Origin: Candidatus Shapirobacteria bacterium
GTDB taxonomy: Bacteria; Patescibacteriota; Microgenomatia; UBA12405; JAHJSD01
DNA: 12,719 bases
Reading direction: 5' to 3'
Assembly: GCA_027021145.1 (NCBI GenBank)
Contig: JALUUX010000034.1
Span: 1-12,719 of the forward strand
In this document: piece by piece, positions 5,027-12,719 of the stretch
How the letters are laid out: the number at the start of each line of letters is the position of its first letter
How positions within the stretch are numbered: position 1 is the stretch's first letter
Notes under the pieces: model-generated
What the model was told of the DNA's origin: nothing
Database searches by the model: none
What the model saw: only the letters and a program-made list of their open reading frames with translations
Program-made: the position numbers and the translations under genes

Positions 5027-7386
5027 AGCTTTAGCTCTTGGGCAATAATTTGTGGATCAATTTTCCAATGGAGCATCACCTCTCGACTAGTTAAGTTAGA
5101 TTTTGTTGACCACCAGACCGGATGAGTCAAAAATTGAGTTGGCCTGTTTAAGGCTAGACTTAACTCTCTCATTAAGGGGATTCGGTCCAGCGGGTGACCG
5201 TCGCGCCAACTCCGACGGCTGTCAGCAATATAGAGATTAGGAGGTAGAAAATAGCGGGGATCATAGGCGTTCTTGAGGCCTAATCGGCGTAGTTGAGGAA
5301 AAAGAATTATTTTTCCTTTAACTGACGGTTGATGCATGCTAAGACTGTTGATTTTGATTGATAGGGCAGCCTCAACTGTTTTGATTTGGCTGATTAACTC
5401 ATCGAAGTTGTCGGCTGTGTAATGGAGCCCGATCTCGTGGCCTAGCTGCCTAATTTTGTGAATTAGGGGCTTATTCTTTTCCCATTGGTAGGGGGCTGCT
5501 TGGGGAGGGAGAAAGAAATAGGTTGCCCGAATACCACACTCTACCTCTATTTGAGCCATTTTTAAGGCTGCTCGAGGGGAATAGTCAACATCATGGCGCA
5601 AGATAAGATAGGCACCGTTGGCATTTTTTAGAGGACCAATATTGTCGAGACCAAAGATTTTGAGAGCTAGGCTAAGAATTTTTCGATATTCTGAATAACT
5701 GAATCGGGCGGGGGTGGCTTGAGAAGAAGTATTGGTTAATAAAGGGTTGATTGCTGCTGATCCTCGGCAGCGCTCGAGGGTTTTGACCGATTTACCCCGG
5801 AATTGTTTAAGGTCGATTAATTGGGTTTCGGAAGGAATAAAACCGAAAATTGGTTTAGTAGTGGTGATTTTCGTTTTAGCTCCAATGATCGAACCGGGGC
5901 GAATATTAGTGCCTCCACCGCAAATAGAGTGGGGGCCGATAATTACTCCTAAAGATCTTTTGGAAGAAAAAGTTTTGATTCTTTTAGTTCGAGGGTCAAA
6001 ATATACTAATAAGGAGCGGGTGGAACTAAGGTTGGCTCGGCCTCCAAGCCGGACTTGCCGACCAATAATTGAGGCAGAGATTTTATTACCCTCATGGGAT
6101 GATTGTTGACCCAAGAAAGAGTCTTCTATTTCGCAGTTGGCCCAGGCAGCCACCTCTTTCTCTAAATAACTATTTTTGATTGAGCTTTCTCTCAAAGAGA
6201 CATTTCTTTCCAAAACAGTTTGGCCTTGAATTTGGCTATTTCTTAAAATAACTCCCTGATCCAAATAGATCTCACCCTCGAGGGTTCCTCCTTGAGGATG
6301 GTGCCACCGACCCTCAAAAATAAACGGTTTTAGAATTATTATTCCTCCTCCCCTTTTACCCGGTTCCTGATTAAAGCGCCAAAATTCGTTTTCGGTTTTG
6401 TCGAAGGAATGACTAGTTAATCGGGAAACCTTGCTTTTAGCTAAAATTTTTCTGATTAGTCGATCTTTTGCTTCTAGGCCAATTTTGACTAGAGGAGTTG
6501 ATTCCGAGTGAGGTTGAGAGAAAAATGGAGTTAAGGAGGGAGATAGGAGGTCTTTTAGTTGATTAACCCGGAGATTGTTTTGGTTAGTAATGATTAAGGG
6601 TGTTTCATCCCCTTCAGCCTGATATGTTGTCTCTGGGGCAAGATAGCCAATAATTGCTTGGGCATTGACTAGTTTGCTTTTTTGACCGATTAGGGTGCCA
6701 GGCATGGTGAGAATGTTCTTGAGCTGAACTTGAGAGCCGATTACGGCTCCCATTTTATTCAGAGTGGTGGTTTCTAATTTAAGGGTAACTGGGTTAATAA
6801 TTTTAATCAGTTTTGTCTTATTGGGACTATTGGCGGTGGCACAGTGAATTAATTTTGTTTTTGGGCCACAAATTGTGTCTAGGAGATAGCTGGCTTTTAT
6901 TTTGGCTTCGGAGCCAAGATAGGAGCGAGTAATAAAAGAGTTTTCGATTAGGACTTTTTGAGCCAAATAATTGTAGCGACAAAAGCGGTAATTTTTTTCA
7001 GATTGATTTTCGGCCACCAGGGAGGATTGAGTGATTTCGGCTCCAGGACCGAGATAGTTGACGCCATAAATATAGACTTGGTTTAGTTTAACCCCCTTTC
7101 TGAGAACGATTTGACCGTTGAATTGAACTTTGGGAAGGACAATTAATCCTTCCAGATAAAGATTTTCTTTGATTTCGATCGAACCAGACGAGGTTTTCTG
7201 CCAACATGATCCTTCTAAAGAAAGGAATTGCTGTTTGCTGGTAATCTTTCTAAACCGAAGTTGGGCTTTTTTAATTGCCTTGACTACTTTTTGGTCTTTA
7301 GCGGCCAAGAGTTTAGCGGGGATTTTAATCCAGGATTCTTGGTCTAAATTGATTAACTTTTTTAAACCAAAGACAATTAGACTCAT
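5020..7386 (-). CDS. Double left-handed beta-helix protein fused to a polysaccharide-deacetylase-like domain
   Basis: Product of 788 residues. Two blocks of hexapeptide-like Ile/Val/Leu-Gly repeats occur at about 70-255 and 350-525. Both begin with GXIXLXXGV (91-99 and 371-379), carry IGXXXXL-type turns and end in a similar hinge (GYLAPETTY 247-255; GFIPSETQL 515-523), so the region looks duplicated. Such left-handed beta-helices occur in sugar-nucleotide transferases and acyltransferases, but no nucleotidyltransferase or acyltransferase catalytic domain is evident here. Residues 590-788 resemble NodB/CE4 deacetylases: RHDVD (597-601) as first metal/base motif, GHEIGLHY (649-656) as second, and LTHPVWW (753-759) as a late His motif. 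It probably acts on a surface polysaccharide or its precursor; no signal peptide is clear. It begins 10 bp after gyrA without a Shine-Dalgarno site. Confidence 0.85.
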   Translation of the reverse strand: MSLIVFGLKKLINLDQESWIKIPAKLLAAKDQKVVKAIKKAQLRFRKITSKQQFLSLEGSCWQKTSSGSIEIKENLYLEGLIVLPKVQFNGQIVLRKGVKLNQVYIYGVNYLGPGAEITQSSLVAENQSEKNYRFCRYNYLAQKVLIENSFITRSYLGSEAKIKASYLLDTICGPKTKLIHCATANSPNKTKLIKIINPVTLKLETTTLNKMGAVIGSQVQLKNILTMPGTLIGQKSKLVNAQAIIGYLAPETTYQAEGDETPLIITNQNNLRVNQLKDLLSPSLTPFFSQPHSESTPLVKIGLEAKDRLIRKILAKSKVSRLTSHSFDKTENEFWRFNQEPGKRGGGIIILKPFIFEGRWHHPQGGTLEGEIYLDQGVILRNSQIQGQTVLERNVSLRESSIKNSYLEKEVAAWANCEIEDSFLGQQSSHEGNKISASIIGRQVRLGGRANLSSTRSLLVYFDPRTKRIKTFSSKRSLGVIIGPHSICGGGTNIRPGSIIGAKTKITTTKPIFGFIPSETQLIDLKQFRGKSVKTLERCRGSAAINPLLTNTSSQATPARFSYSEYRKILSLALKIFGLDNIGPLKNANGAYLILRHDVDYSPRAALKMAQIEVECGIRATYFFLPPQAAPYQWEKNKPLIHKIRQLGHEIGLHYTADNFDELISQIKTVEAALSIKINSLSMHQPSVKGKIILFPQLRRLGLKNAYDPRYFLPPNLYIADSRRSWRDGHPLDRIPLMRELSLALNRPTQFLTHPVWWSTKSNLTSREVMLHWKIDPQIIAQELKLH

Positions 7387-7396
7387 TACTAGACTA

Positions 7397-10009
7397 CTAA
7401 TTAGCTTTTTTTAGGCAGGTTAAAGCAGCGACAGAGTCGTTGGCACCTTTTTTAAAACGCATTAAAATCACTCCTTGAGTATTGCGGTTTAAGACGGGAA
7501 TATTTTTCACGGGAAGTTTAATTACCTGGGCTTTTCGAGAGGTAAGAATCATTTGCCCAGCAGTTTCATCAATTACTTGGGCGCAGGCAACTTGGCCTGT
7601 TTTTTCGGTTAAGTTGGCCACTTTAACGCCGACTCCTCCCCGCTTCTGAAGAGGATACTGATAAACATCAGTGCGCTTACCAAGGCCATTTTCCGTTACT
7701 ACTAAAAGGTGACGGAAAACTTTGCGCCGCCTATCTTTGGGTTGGGGTAACTGCTCGGGGATGATATCCATGCTCACTACCTCATCACCGGGCTTAAGAT
7801 TGATGCCCCTCACTCCTCGTGCCTCTCGTCCCATTGGCCGAACATCTTTTTCCGAAAAGCGGATACATTTACCCTTTTTAGTCACCAAGAAAACTTGGCT
7901 TTGACCGTCAGTGATTTTAGCCCAGGTGAGTTCGTCCTCAGCTTTAAGCTTGATAGCAATAATTCCTGAGGAGCGAATGTGGGCAAATTTTTCAATAGGA
8001 GTTCTTTTAACTAACCCCTTTTTAGTGGCCATGAAAATAAATTTTTCCTGAGCTTGCGCCTGGGCGGCCCGTTTTACTACCGCCTGAATTTTTTCTCCCT
8101 GGTCAATATTAATTAAATTAATAATGGCTTGACCCTTAGCTTGCCTAGTGCCAGCTGGAATTTCCCAGACTCGAAGTTGAAAAACCCGGCCCTGGTTAGT
8201 GAAAAAGAGGAGATAATCATGAGTAAAGCAACTGATTAGGTGTTCGATTTCATCCTCTTCTTTGGTGGTCATTCCGGTGACGCCTTTACCGCCGCGGCGC
8301 TGAGTCCGATAAGTTCCTCGTGGCACCCGTTTAATGTAGCCGGTTTTGGTAATGGTAACAATAACCTCCTCATTAGCAATAAGATCCTCTTCGCTAAATT
8401 CGCCTAATTTCTGGGCAAAGACCTGGGTTCGTCGCTCATCACCATATTTTTCTTTGATTTCTATAAGCTCTTCCCTAATTACCTTGATCATCGCTTCCGG
8501 CTGAGTAAGTAAGAGGCGCAGCTGATCCAACTTCTTTTTGATTTCCTGATATTCCGCCTCAATTTTTTGTCGTTCTAAAGCGGCGAGTCGTCTCAGCTGC
8601 ATATCTAAGATGGCTGTTGCCTGAAGATCGGTAAGACCAAACTTCTCCATTAAATTGATCTTGGCCTGCTCAGCATCTTTAGATTTTTTAATCGTTTCAA
8701 TGACTTCATCCAGATTATCTAGGGCGATTTTCAATCCTTCTAAAATATGGGCTCGGAATTTGGCCTCGCGAAATTCAAAAATAGTCCGGCGTCGCACAAT
8801 TTCATGACGATGGCGGAGATAGAGGAGGAGAATTTGGCGCAGATTGAGGGTTTGTGGAACACCATCAACAAGGGCAACTAGATTGGCCGGATAAGAAGTT
8901 TGAAGATTGGTATATTTATAAAGTTTGTTAAGGACTGACTTGGGTCGAGCGGCCCGTTTTAACTCAACAACAACTCTAATCCCCCGTCGATCGGATTCAT
9001 CTCGAAGATCTGAGATTCCGACAATCTTCTTTTCTTTAACCAATTGAGCGATTTTAGCCACTAATTCGGCTTTATTAACCTGATAGGGAATTTCGCTAAT
9101 GATGATTTGAAACTTCCCCCCTCTCCCCTCCTCAATCTCAGCTTTACCGCGAACAGGAATTTTGCCTCGGCCAGTGGTGTAAACTTGGCTAATAGCTTCT
9201 TGATCAAAGATCTGGCCGCCAGTAGGAAAATCAGGGCCCTTAACGAACCGCAATAATTCTTGAGAGGAAACCTTAGTTTCGAATTCGAACCTCCAGGCAG
9301 CTAGTTGATTAACTTCTTCCATAATCACTTGCTCAGCCGTTTTTCTCTGGTCCAAAGGTAGTTTTTTAATATCTAGCTCTTGGGGTTCTTCGAGTTTTTC
9401 TAATCGCCCCTGTTTGAGCATATATAGAAGGGCGTCAACAATCTCGTTTAAATTATGGGGAGGAATCTTGGTAGCCATGCCGACAGCAATACCATCAGCG
9501 CCATTGAGAAGTAAATTGGGAATTCGTGCTGGGAGGACGGTGGGTTCTTTTAGAGTGGCATCAAAATTATCAACAAACTCTACCGTTTCTTTCTTAATAT
9601 CAGTCAGCATTTCCTGGGCAATTTTGGCCATCCGCGCCTCGGTGTAACGCATTGCTGCCGGAGGATCGCCGTCGATTGAGCCGAAGTTGCCTTGACCATC
9701 AATTAAGGGATAGCGCATAGAAAAATCTTGGGCCATGCGGACAAGAGCCTCGTAGACAGGGGCATCGCCGTGAGGGTGATATTTACCCAAAACCTCGCCG
9801 ACAATTTTAGCTGATTTAGTGTATTTACCCCCTGGGTTTAGGCCCATTTGATGCATGGCGTAGAGGATGCGACGATGAACAGGTTTGAGACCATCACGGA
9901 CATCGGGGAGGGCTCGAGCGACAATAACGCTCATGGCGTAATCTAGGTACGCCTTTTCCATCTCTTGGGTGATCTCGATTTTCTTGATCTTGCCGATATT
10001 ACTACTCAT
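7397..10009 (-). CDS. gyrA: DNA gyrase subunit A
   Basis: Product of 870 residues, near the usual length. It is the breakage-reunion subunit that, with GyrB, introduces negative supercoils using ATP. The catalytic Tyr122 lies in AMRYTEARM (119-127), at the same position as in E. coli. Region 78-108 (HPHGDAPVYEALVRMAQ to DGQGN) is the conserved DNA-gate helix. The GyrA box QRRGGKG (570-576) in the C-terminal beta-pinwheel distinguishes it from ParC. The C-terminal domain (about 535-865) has the expected blade repeats. There is an extra Glu/Leu-rich stretch of roughly 40 residues at about 200-247, before FVKGPDFPTGG (255-265), compared with the E. coli-type sequence. The start is fixed by a 4-nt ATGA overlap with ppa, indicating coupled translation. 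Confidence 0.98.
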   Translation of the reverse strand: MSSNIGKIKKIEITQEMEKAYLDYAMSVIVARALPDVRDGLKPVHRRILYAMHQMGLNPGGKYTKSAKIVGEVLGKYHPHGDAPVYEALVRMAQDFSMRYPLIDGQGNFGSIDGDPPAAMRYTEARMAKIAQEMLTDIKKETVEFVDNFDATLKEPTVLPARIPNLLLNGADGIAVGMATKIPPHNLNEIVDALLYMLKQGRLEKLEEPQELDIKKLPLDQRKTAEQVIMEEVNQLAAWRFEFETKVSSQELLRFVKGPDFPTGGQIFDQEAISQVYTTGRGKIPVRGKAEIEEGRGGKFQIIISEIPYQVNKAELVAKIAQLVKEKKIVGISDLRDESDRRGIRVVVELKRAARPKSVLNKLYKYTNLQTSYPANLVALVDGVPQTLNLRQILLLYLRHRHEIVRRRTIFEFREAKFRAHILEGLKIALDNLDEVIETIKKSKDAEQAKINLMEKFGLTDLQATAILDMQLRRLAALERQKIEAEYQEIKKKLDQLRLLLTQPEAMIKVIREELIEIKEKYGDERRTQVFAQKLGEFSEEDLIANEEVIVTITKTGYIKRVPRGTYRTQRRGGKGVTGMTTKEEDEIEHLISCFTHDYLLFFTNQGRVFQLRVWEIPAGTRQAKGQAIINLINIDQGEKIQAVVKRAAQAQAQEKFIFMATKKGLVKRTPIEKFAHIRSSGIIAIKLKAEDELTWAKITDGQSQVFLVTKKGKCIRFSEKDVRPMGREARGVRGINLKPGDEVVSMDIIPEQLPQPKDRRRKVFRHLLVVTENGLGKRTDVYQYPLQKRGGVGVKVANLTEKTGQVACAQVIDETAGQMILTSRKAQVIKLPVKNIPVLNRNTQGVILMRFKKGANDSVAALTCLKKAN

Positions 10010-10536
10010 TGATGGTGTTGAGTTTTTCGGTAGCGCTCAATTCCTTCGCGGATCACTTTTTCGGCCGCTTCTTTGTTGCGCCAACCAATGATTTTAATAC
10101 TCTTGCCTGGTTGTAATTTGGCATAATTGCGCCAGAAATCGGTAATCTCGGCCCGGAAGTGGGGTGAGAGATCTTTAAGGGTTTTAATATAATTAACCCG
10201 AGGATCTTTAAGAGCGACTCCTAAAATTTTGTGATCTCGTTCGCCACTGTCTTCTAAATCGAGCATGCCGATTACTCGGGTGGCAATAAGACAGCCAGGG
10301 AAAGTGGGGCTACTGGTAATAACCATAATATCAATTGGATCACCGTCAAGGCAAAGCGTTTGCGGGATGTGGCCATACTCGGTGGGATAATAAACGGCAC
10401 TATAGAGGGCTCGATCGAGAATAAAGACCTCTAAATCGTGGTCGAACTCATATTTATTGGTTCCCCCTCGCGGGATTTCGATAAAAGAATAAACTACTTT
10501 TGGTGGCTTAGGTCCGACTGGAATTGGTTTCTTCAT
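10006..10536 (-). CDS. ppa: Family I inorganic pyrophosphatase
   Basis: Product of 176 residues, the normal size for bacterial family I. It hydrolyses cytoplasmic pyrophosphate to phosphate and so drives nucleic acid and nucleotide-sugar synthesis forward. The family signature DGDPIDI is at 64-70. Metal and substrate residues are present at the expected spacing: Glu20, Lys28, Glu30, Tyr54, Asp64, Asp66, Asp69, Asp96, Asp101 and Lys103. It lies between gyrB (42-bp gap) and gyrA (4-nt overlap), an unusual neighbour pair for this enzyme. No Shine-Dalgarno site precedes the ATG at 10536, but a promoter-like pair sits directly upstream. Confidence 0.97.
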   Translation of the reverse strand: MKKPIPVGPKPPKVVYSFIEIPRGGTNKYEFDHDLEVFILDRALYSAVYYPTEYGHIPQTLCLDGDPIDIMVITSSPTFPGCLIATRVIGMLDLEDSGERDHKILGVALKDPRVNYIKTLKDLSPHFRAEITDFWRNYAKLQPGKSIKIIGWRNKEAAEKVIREGIERYRKTQHHQ

Positions 10537-10546
10537 CGTGGTTTAT

Positions 10547-10575
10547 ATTTTAAATCTTAATACCAAAATTGCCAA
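10547..10575 (-). promoter_or_regulatory. Putative promoter of ppa-gyrA
   Basis: Minus strand TTGGCA (10575-10570, 5 of 6), a 17-bp spacer and TAAAAT (10552-10547, 5 of 6), in the short gap after gyrB. Predicted initiation near 10540 is about 4 nt before the ppa ATG, so the mRNA would be nearly leaderless. Confidence 0.55.
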
Positions 10576-10578
10576 CTG

Positions 10579-12525
10579 TTAGATGTCTAATGTTGCCATT
10601 TTAGCATGAGTTTGGATAAAATGACGTCTTGGTGGTACCTCAGGGCCCATTAAAGTACTGAAAGTTTCATCGGCCTTTTGGGCGTCCTCGATAGTAACTT
10701 GTTTTAGAATTCGATTCTCAGGATTCATGGTCGTTTCCCAAAGCTGATCTGGATTCATTTCCCCCAAACCCTTATAGCGCTGGACATTGATAGTGGTTTT
10801 ATTTTTCAAAGAAGCAAGGATCTGATCTTTTTCTTCCTCGGTATAGGCATAATAGATTTCTTTGCCTCTAGAAATTTTATAGAGGGGTGGTTGGGCTAAG
10901 TAGAGGTAACCGCCTTCGATAATTTGGGGTAGATGGCGATAAAAGAAAGTGAGCAATAAAGTGGCAATGTGAGCACCATCAACATCAGCATCAGTCATAA
11001 TAATGATTCGGTGATAGCGTAGTTTTGAAATATCGGCTGTTTCGCCAATACCCATTCCTAAGGCAACAATCAAATCTTTTAACTCTGCAAACTCGACGAT
11101 TCGGTCTAGTCGAGCCTTTTCGGTATTGAGAATTTTACCTCGTAAGGGAAGAATTGCTTGAAAGCGGCGATCTCTTCCCTGTTTGGCTGAACCACCGGCT
11201 GAATCTCCCTCTACAATGTATAGCTCCGATTCTTGAGGATTTTTTGACTGACAGTCGGCCAATTTTCCTGGTAGGCCTAAAGAGTCAAACGCTCCCTTGC
11301 GCATGATGGCCTCGCGGGCCGCTTTGGCCGCTCGACGAGCCTTAACGGTGATCAAAATCTTAGCCAAAATCGCTTTGGCGTCGCTAGGGTGTTCTTCAAA
11401 ATAGGTGTCTAGAGCTTGTTTAACTACCTTGGTCACGAAAGGCTGAACTTCGCTGTTACCCAACTTGACTTTGGTTTGCCCCTCGAATTGGAGATCTTTA
11501 GAGGGCATTTTGACGGAGACCACCGCTGTTAAGCCCTCGCGGGTATCGTCGCCGGTAATCCGGCCCAACTTGCCATTTTTTAGAAGATTGTGTTTTTGGG
11601 CATAATCTTGAATAGCTCGAGTAAGGGCAGTTTTAAATCCGGCAAGGTGAGTGCCGCCCTCACTGGTGTTAATTACATTAACGAAGGAGGCGACCGTTTC
11701 TTTAGCTGAATCGTTGTACTGAATGGCCACTTCTACCTCTTTATCTCCCTCCTGGCCCTTAATATGAATCGGTGGGTGAAGGACATTTTTATTTTTGTTG
11801 AGACTTTTTACTAGGGAAACAATGCCGCCCTCGAAATAAAAATGGTAGTCGGTTTGACTTTGTTCATTATAAAAATGGAAGAAGAGACCGGAAATTAGGT
11901 AGGCGCGGTTACGAAGAGATTTTTTGATTAGTTTAGGCTCGAACTTAGTGGTTTCTTTGAAAATTTGAGGGTCAGGTTTAAAGGTAACTGTAGTGCCAGT
12001 AGTGTTGGGAGGAATTAGTGTTTTTAGCCGTTTTACTTTAGTTTGGTTGATGGTGATCACTTTGGTCTTAGGTCGACCTCGTTGATATTCTTGATAGTAA
12101 ATTTTACCCTCCCGGCGCACCTCAACTCGAAGCCATTCTGAAAGGGCGTTAACTACGCTTGAACCCACTCCATGAAGACCACCAGAGACCTTATAAGCCT
12201 GACCATCGAACTTGCCGCCGGCGTGGAGCTTAGTCATGACGATTTCCAAGGCACTTTTGCCATACTGAGGCATGAGGTCGACCGGGATACCCCGCCCATC
12301 ATCAGCGACGGTCACCGAACCGTCAGAATGAAGAATAACCCAGATGTTTTGGGCAAATCCTGCTAAGGCTTCGTCGATAGAATTATCAACAATTTCATAA
12401 AGACAGTGGTGGAGGCCGGAGCTGTCGGTGGAACCGATGTACATTGCCGGTCGCTTTCGCACCGGCGCCAGTCCTTCCAAAACGACAATTTGTTTCCCGG
12501 TATACTGTTTCGCTCCTGGATTCAT
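10579..12525 (-). CDS. gyrB: DNA gyrase subunit B
   Basis: Product of 648 residues, the short GyrB form typical of most bacteria (no long Toprim insert as in E. coli). The N-terminal GHKL ATPase has Glu44 and Asn48 in EIVDNSIDEA, DDGRGI (75-80) and the ATP lid SGGLHGVGSS (114-123). The transducer region spans about 225-390. The Toprim domain has YIVEGDSAGGSAKQGR (436-451), LPLRGKILN (459-467) and DADVDG (512-517), with Glu439, Asp512 and Asp514 as metal ligands. The C-terminal GyrA-interacting motif RYKGLGEMN (583-591) and the Asp-Ile C-terminus are intact. The ATG at 12525 is a few residues before the conserved QIVVLEGL; no Shine-Dalgarno site is seen. Its promoter and leader hairpin are listed separately. 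Confidence 0.98.
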   Translation of the reverse strand: MNPGAKQYTGKQIVVLEGLAPVRKRPAMYIGSTDSSGLHHCLYEIVDNSIDEALAGFAQNIWVILHSDGSVTVADDGRGIPVDLMPQYGKSALEIVMTKLHAGGKFDGQAYKVSGGLHGVGSSVVNALSEWLRVEVRREGKIYYQEYQRGRPKTKVITINQTKVKRLKTLIPPNTTGTTVTFKPDPQIFKETTKFEPKLIKKSLRNRAYLISGLFFHFYNEQSQTDYHFYFEGGIVSLVKSLNKNKNVLHPPIHIKGQEGDKEVEVAIQYNDSAKETVASFVNVINTSEGGTHLAGFKTALTRAIQDYAQKHNLLKNGKLGRITGDDTREGLTAVVSVKMPSKDLQFEGQTKVKLGNSEVQPFVTKVVKQALDTYFEEHPSDAKAILAKILITVKARRAAKAAREAIMRKGAFDSLGLPGKLADCQSKNPQESELYIVEGDSAGGSAKQGRDRRFQAILPLRGKILNTEKARLDRIVEFAELKDLIVALGMGIGETADISKLRYHRIIIMTDADVDGAHIATLLLTFFYRHLPQIIEGGYLYLAQPPLYKISRGKEIYYAYTEEEKDQILASLKNKTTINVQRYKGLGEMNPDQLWETTMNPENRILKQVTIEDAQKADETFSTLMGPEVPPRRHFIQTHAKMATLDI

Positions 12526-12550
12526 CGAGTAAGTTGGATCAATTTAGAGC

Positions 12551-12573
12551 AAAAAAAGATGCGGCCCTGCCGC
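12551..12573 (-). terminator. Terminator-like hairpin with T-run at the start of the gyrB leader
   Basis: On the minus strand GCGGC (12573-12569), loop AGG and GCCGC (12565-12561) form a GC-only 5-bp stem, followed after 3 nt by seven Ts (12557-12551). If the upstream promoter is used, the hairpin would lie at the very 5' end of the gyrB mRNA. It may be an attenuator, a 5' protective hairpin, or the terminator of a minus-strand gene beyond the window. Confidence 0.55.
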
Positions 12574-12581
12574 CCTTTTCC

Positions 12582-12610
12582 ATTATATCGGAAATAGCAC
12601 CAAGCTTCAA
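12582..12610 (-). promoter_or_regulatory. Putative gyrB promoter
   Basis: Minus strand TTGAAG (12610-12605, 4 of 6), a 17-bp spacer and perfect TATAAT (12587-12582). Predicted initiation near G12575 gives a leader of about 50 nt that begins GGGCGGC. Confidence 0.65.
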
Positions 12611-12719
12611 GAGTTTGTATCCGTCCACAACATTTTGGACTCTCTGGAGTCTTGGTTACCCTTCATTGTTTTCTCAAGGTGGTTAACTACTACCTTCATT
12701 GGTTCCTGAAGAGAAAGGC
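12611..12719. other. Sequence upstream of the gyrB promoter, no recognised gene
   Basis: A minus-strand frame enters from the right edge and stops at TGA 12609-12607 (about 36 codons). It could be the end of another gene but shows no recognisable motif. A small hairpin GACTC (12638-12642) / GAGTC (12647-12651) with a 4-nt loop is present. No good DnaA box was seen, so an origin is not supported. Confidence 0.35.

Noticed and set aside
5732..6109. 125-residue plus-strand open frame
   Set aside because: Antisense to the beta-helix region of the 788-residue protein; shadow frame with no motifs.
12406..12686. Two overlapping plus-strand frames over the 5' end of gyrB
   Set aside because: They read antisense through gyrB and its promoter and leader; no motifs.
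12598..12719. Possible replication origin next to gyrB
   Set aside because: Only a poor match to a DnaA box (near 12620) and no clustered boxes or AT-rich unwinding element.

Overview
The window looks like a chromosomal stretch of a small-genome bacterium, most likely a Patescibacteria (Candidate Phyla Radiation) member. This is an inference. It rests on compact gene packing with overlaps, few Shine-Dalgarno sites, AT-rich heptamer repeats between genes, a single stand-alone Xer-type recombinase and surface-glycan genes of mixed domain make-up. TGA is used as a stop (recombinase, pyrophosphatase, radical SAM gene), so a recoded UGA lineage is unlikely. No rRNA, tRNA or CRISPR array was found.

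Layout. Bases 1-128 hold the C-terminal end of a membrane protein (+). Bases 129-1170 have no convincing gene, but carry heptamer repeats, small inverted repeats and one copy of a 22-bp direct repeat. Bases 1171-3917 (minus) form a three-gene unit read from a near-consensus promoter: a radical SAM enzyme lacking a SPASM domain, a short nine-cysteine peptide gene (2933-3091), and a fusion of a GT4 glycosyltransferase with a P-loop kinase. A second 22-bp repeat copy lies at 3983-4004, so direct repeats bracket the unit. A tyrosine recombinase (4040-5026, +) starts 35 bp beyond the right copy. Its stop overlaps that of a 788-residue protein (5020-7386, minus) with two left-handed beta-helix blocks and a polysaccharide-deacetylase-like domain. 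Then come gyrA (7397-10009), ppa (10006-10536) and gyrB (10579-12525), all on the minus strand.

How the genes may work together. GyrB and GyrA form DNA gyrase; the pyrophosphatase gene sits between them and overlaps gyrA by 4 nt. The deacetylase-like fusion probably acts on surface polysaccharide or its precursors. The strongest candidate for an undescribed system is the radical SAM / Cys-rich peptide / glycosyltransferase-kinase cassette. It has the layout of a ribosomally made, post-translationally modified peptide locus, and the flanking direct repeats next to a tyrosine recombinase raise the possibility that it moved as a unit. Modification, glycosylation and mobility are all hypotheses; the sequence shows only the gene order, the motifs and the repeats.
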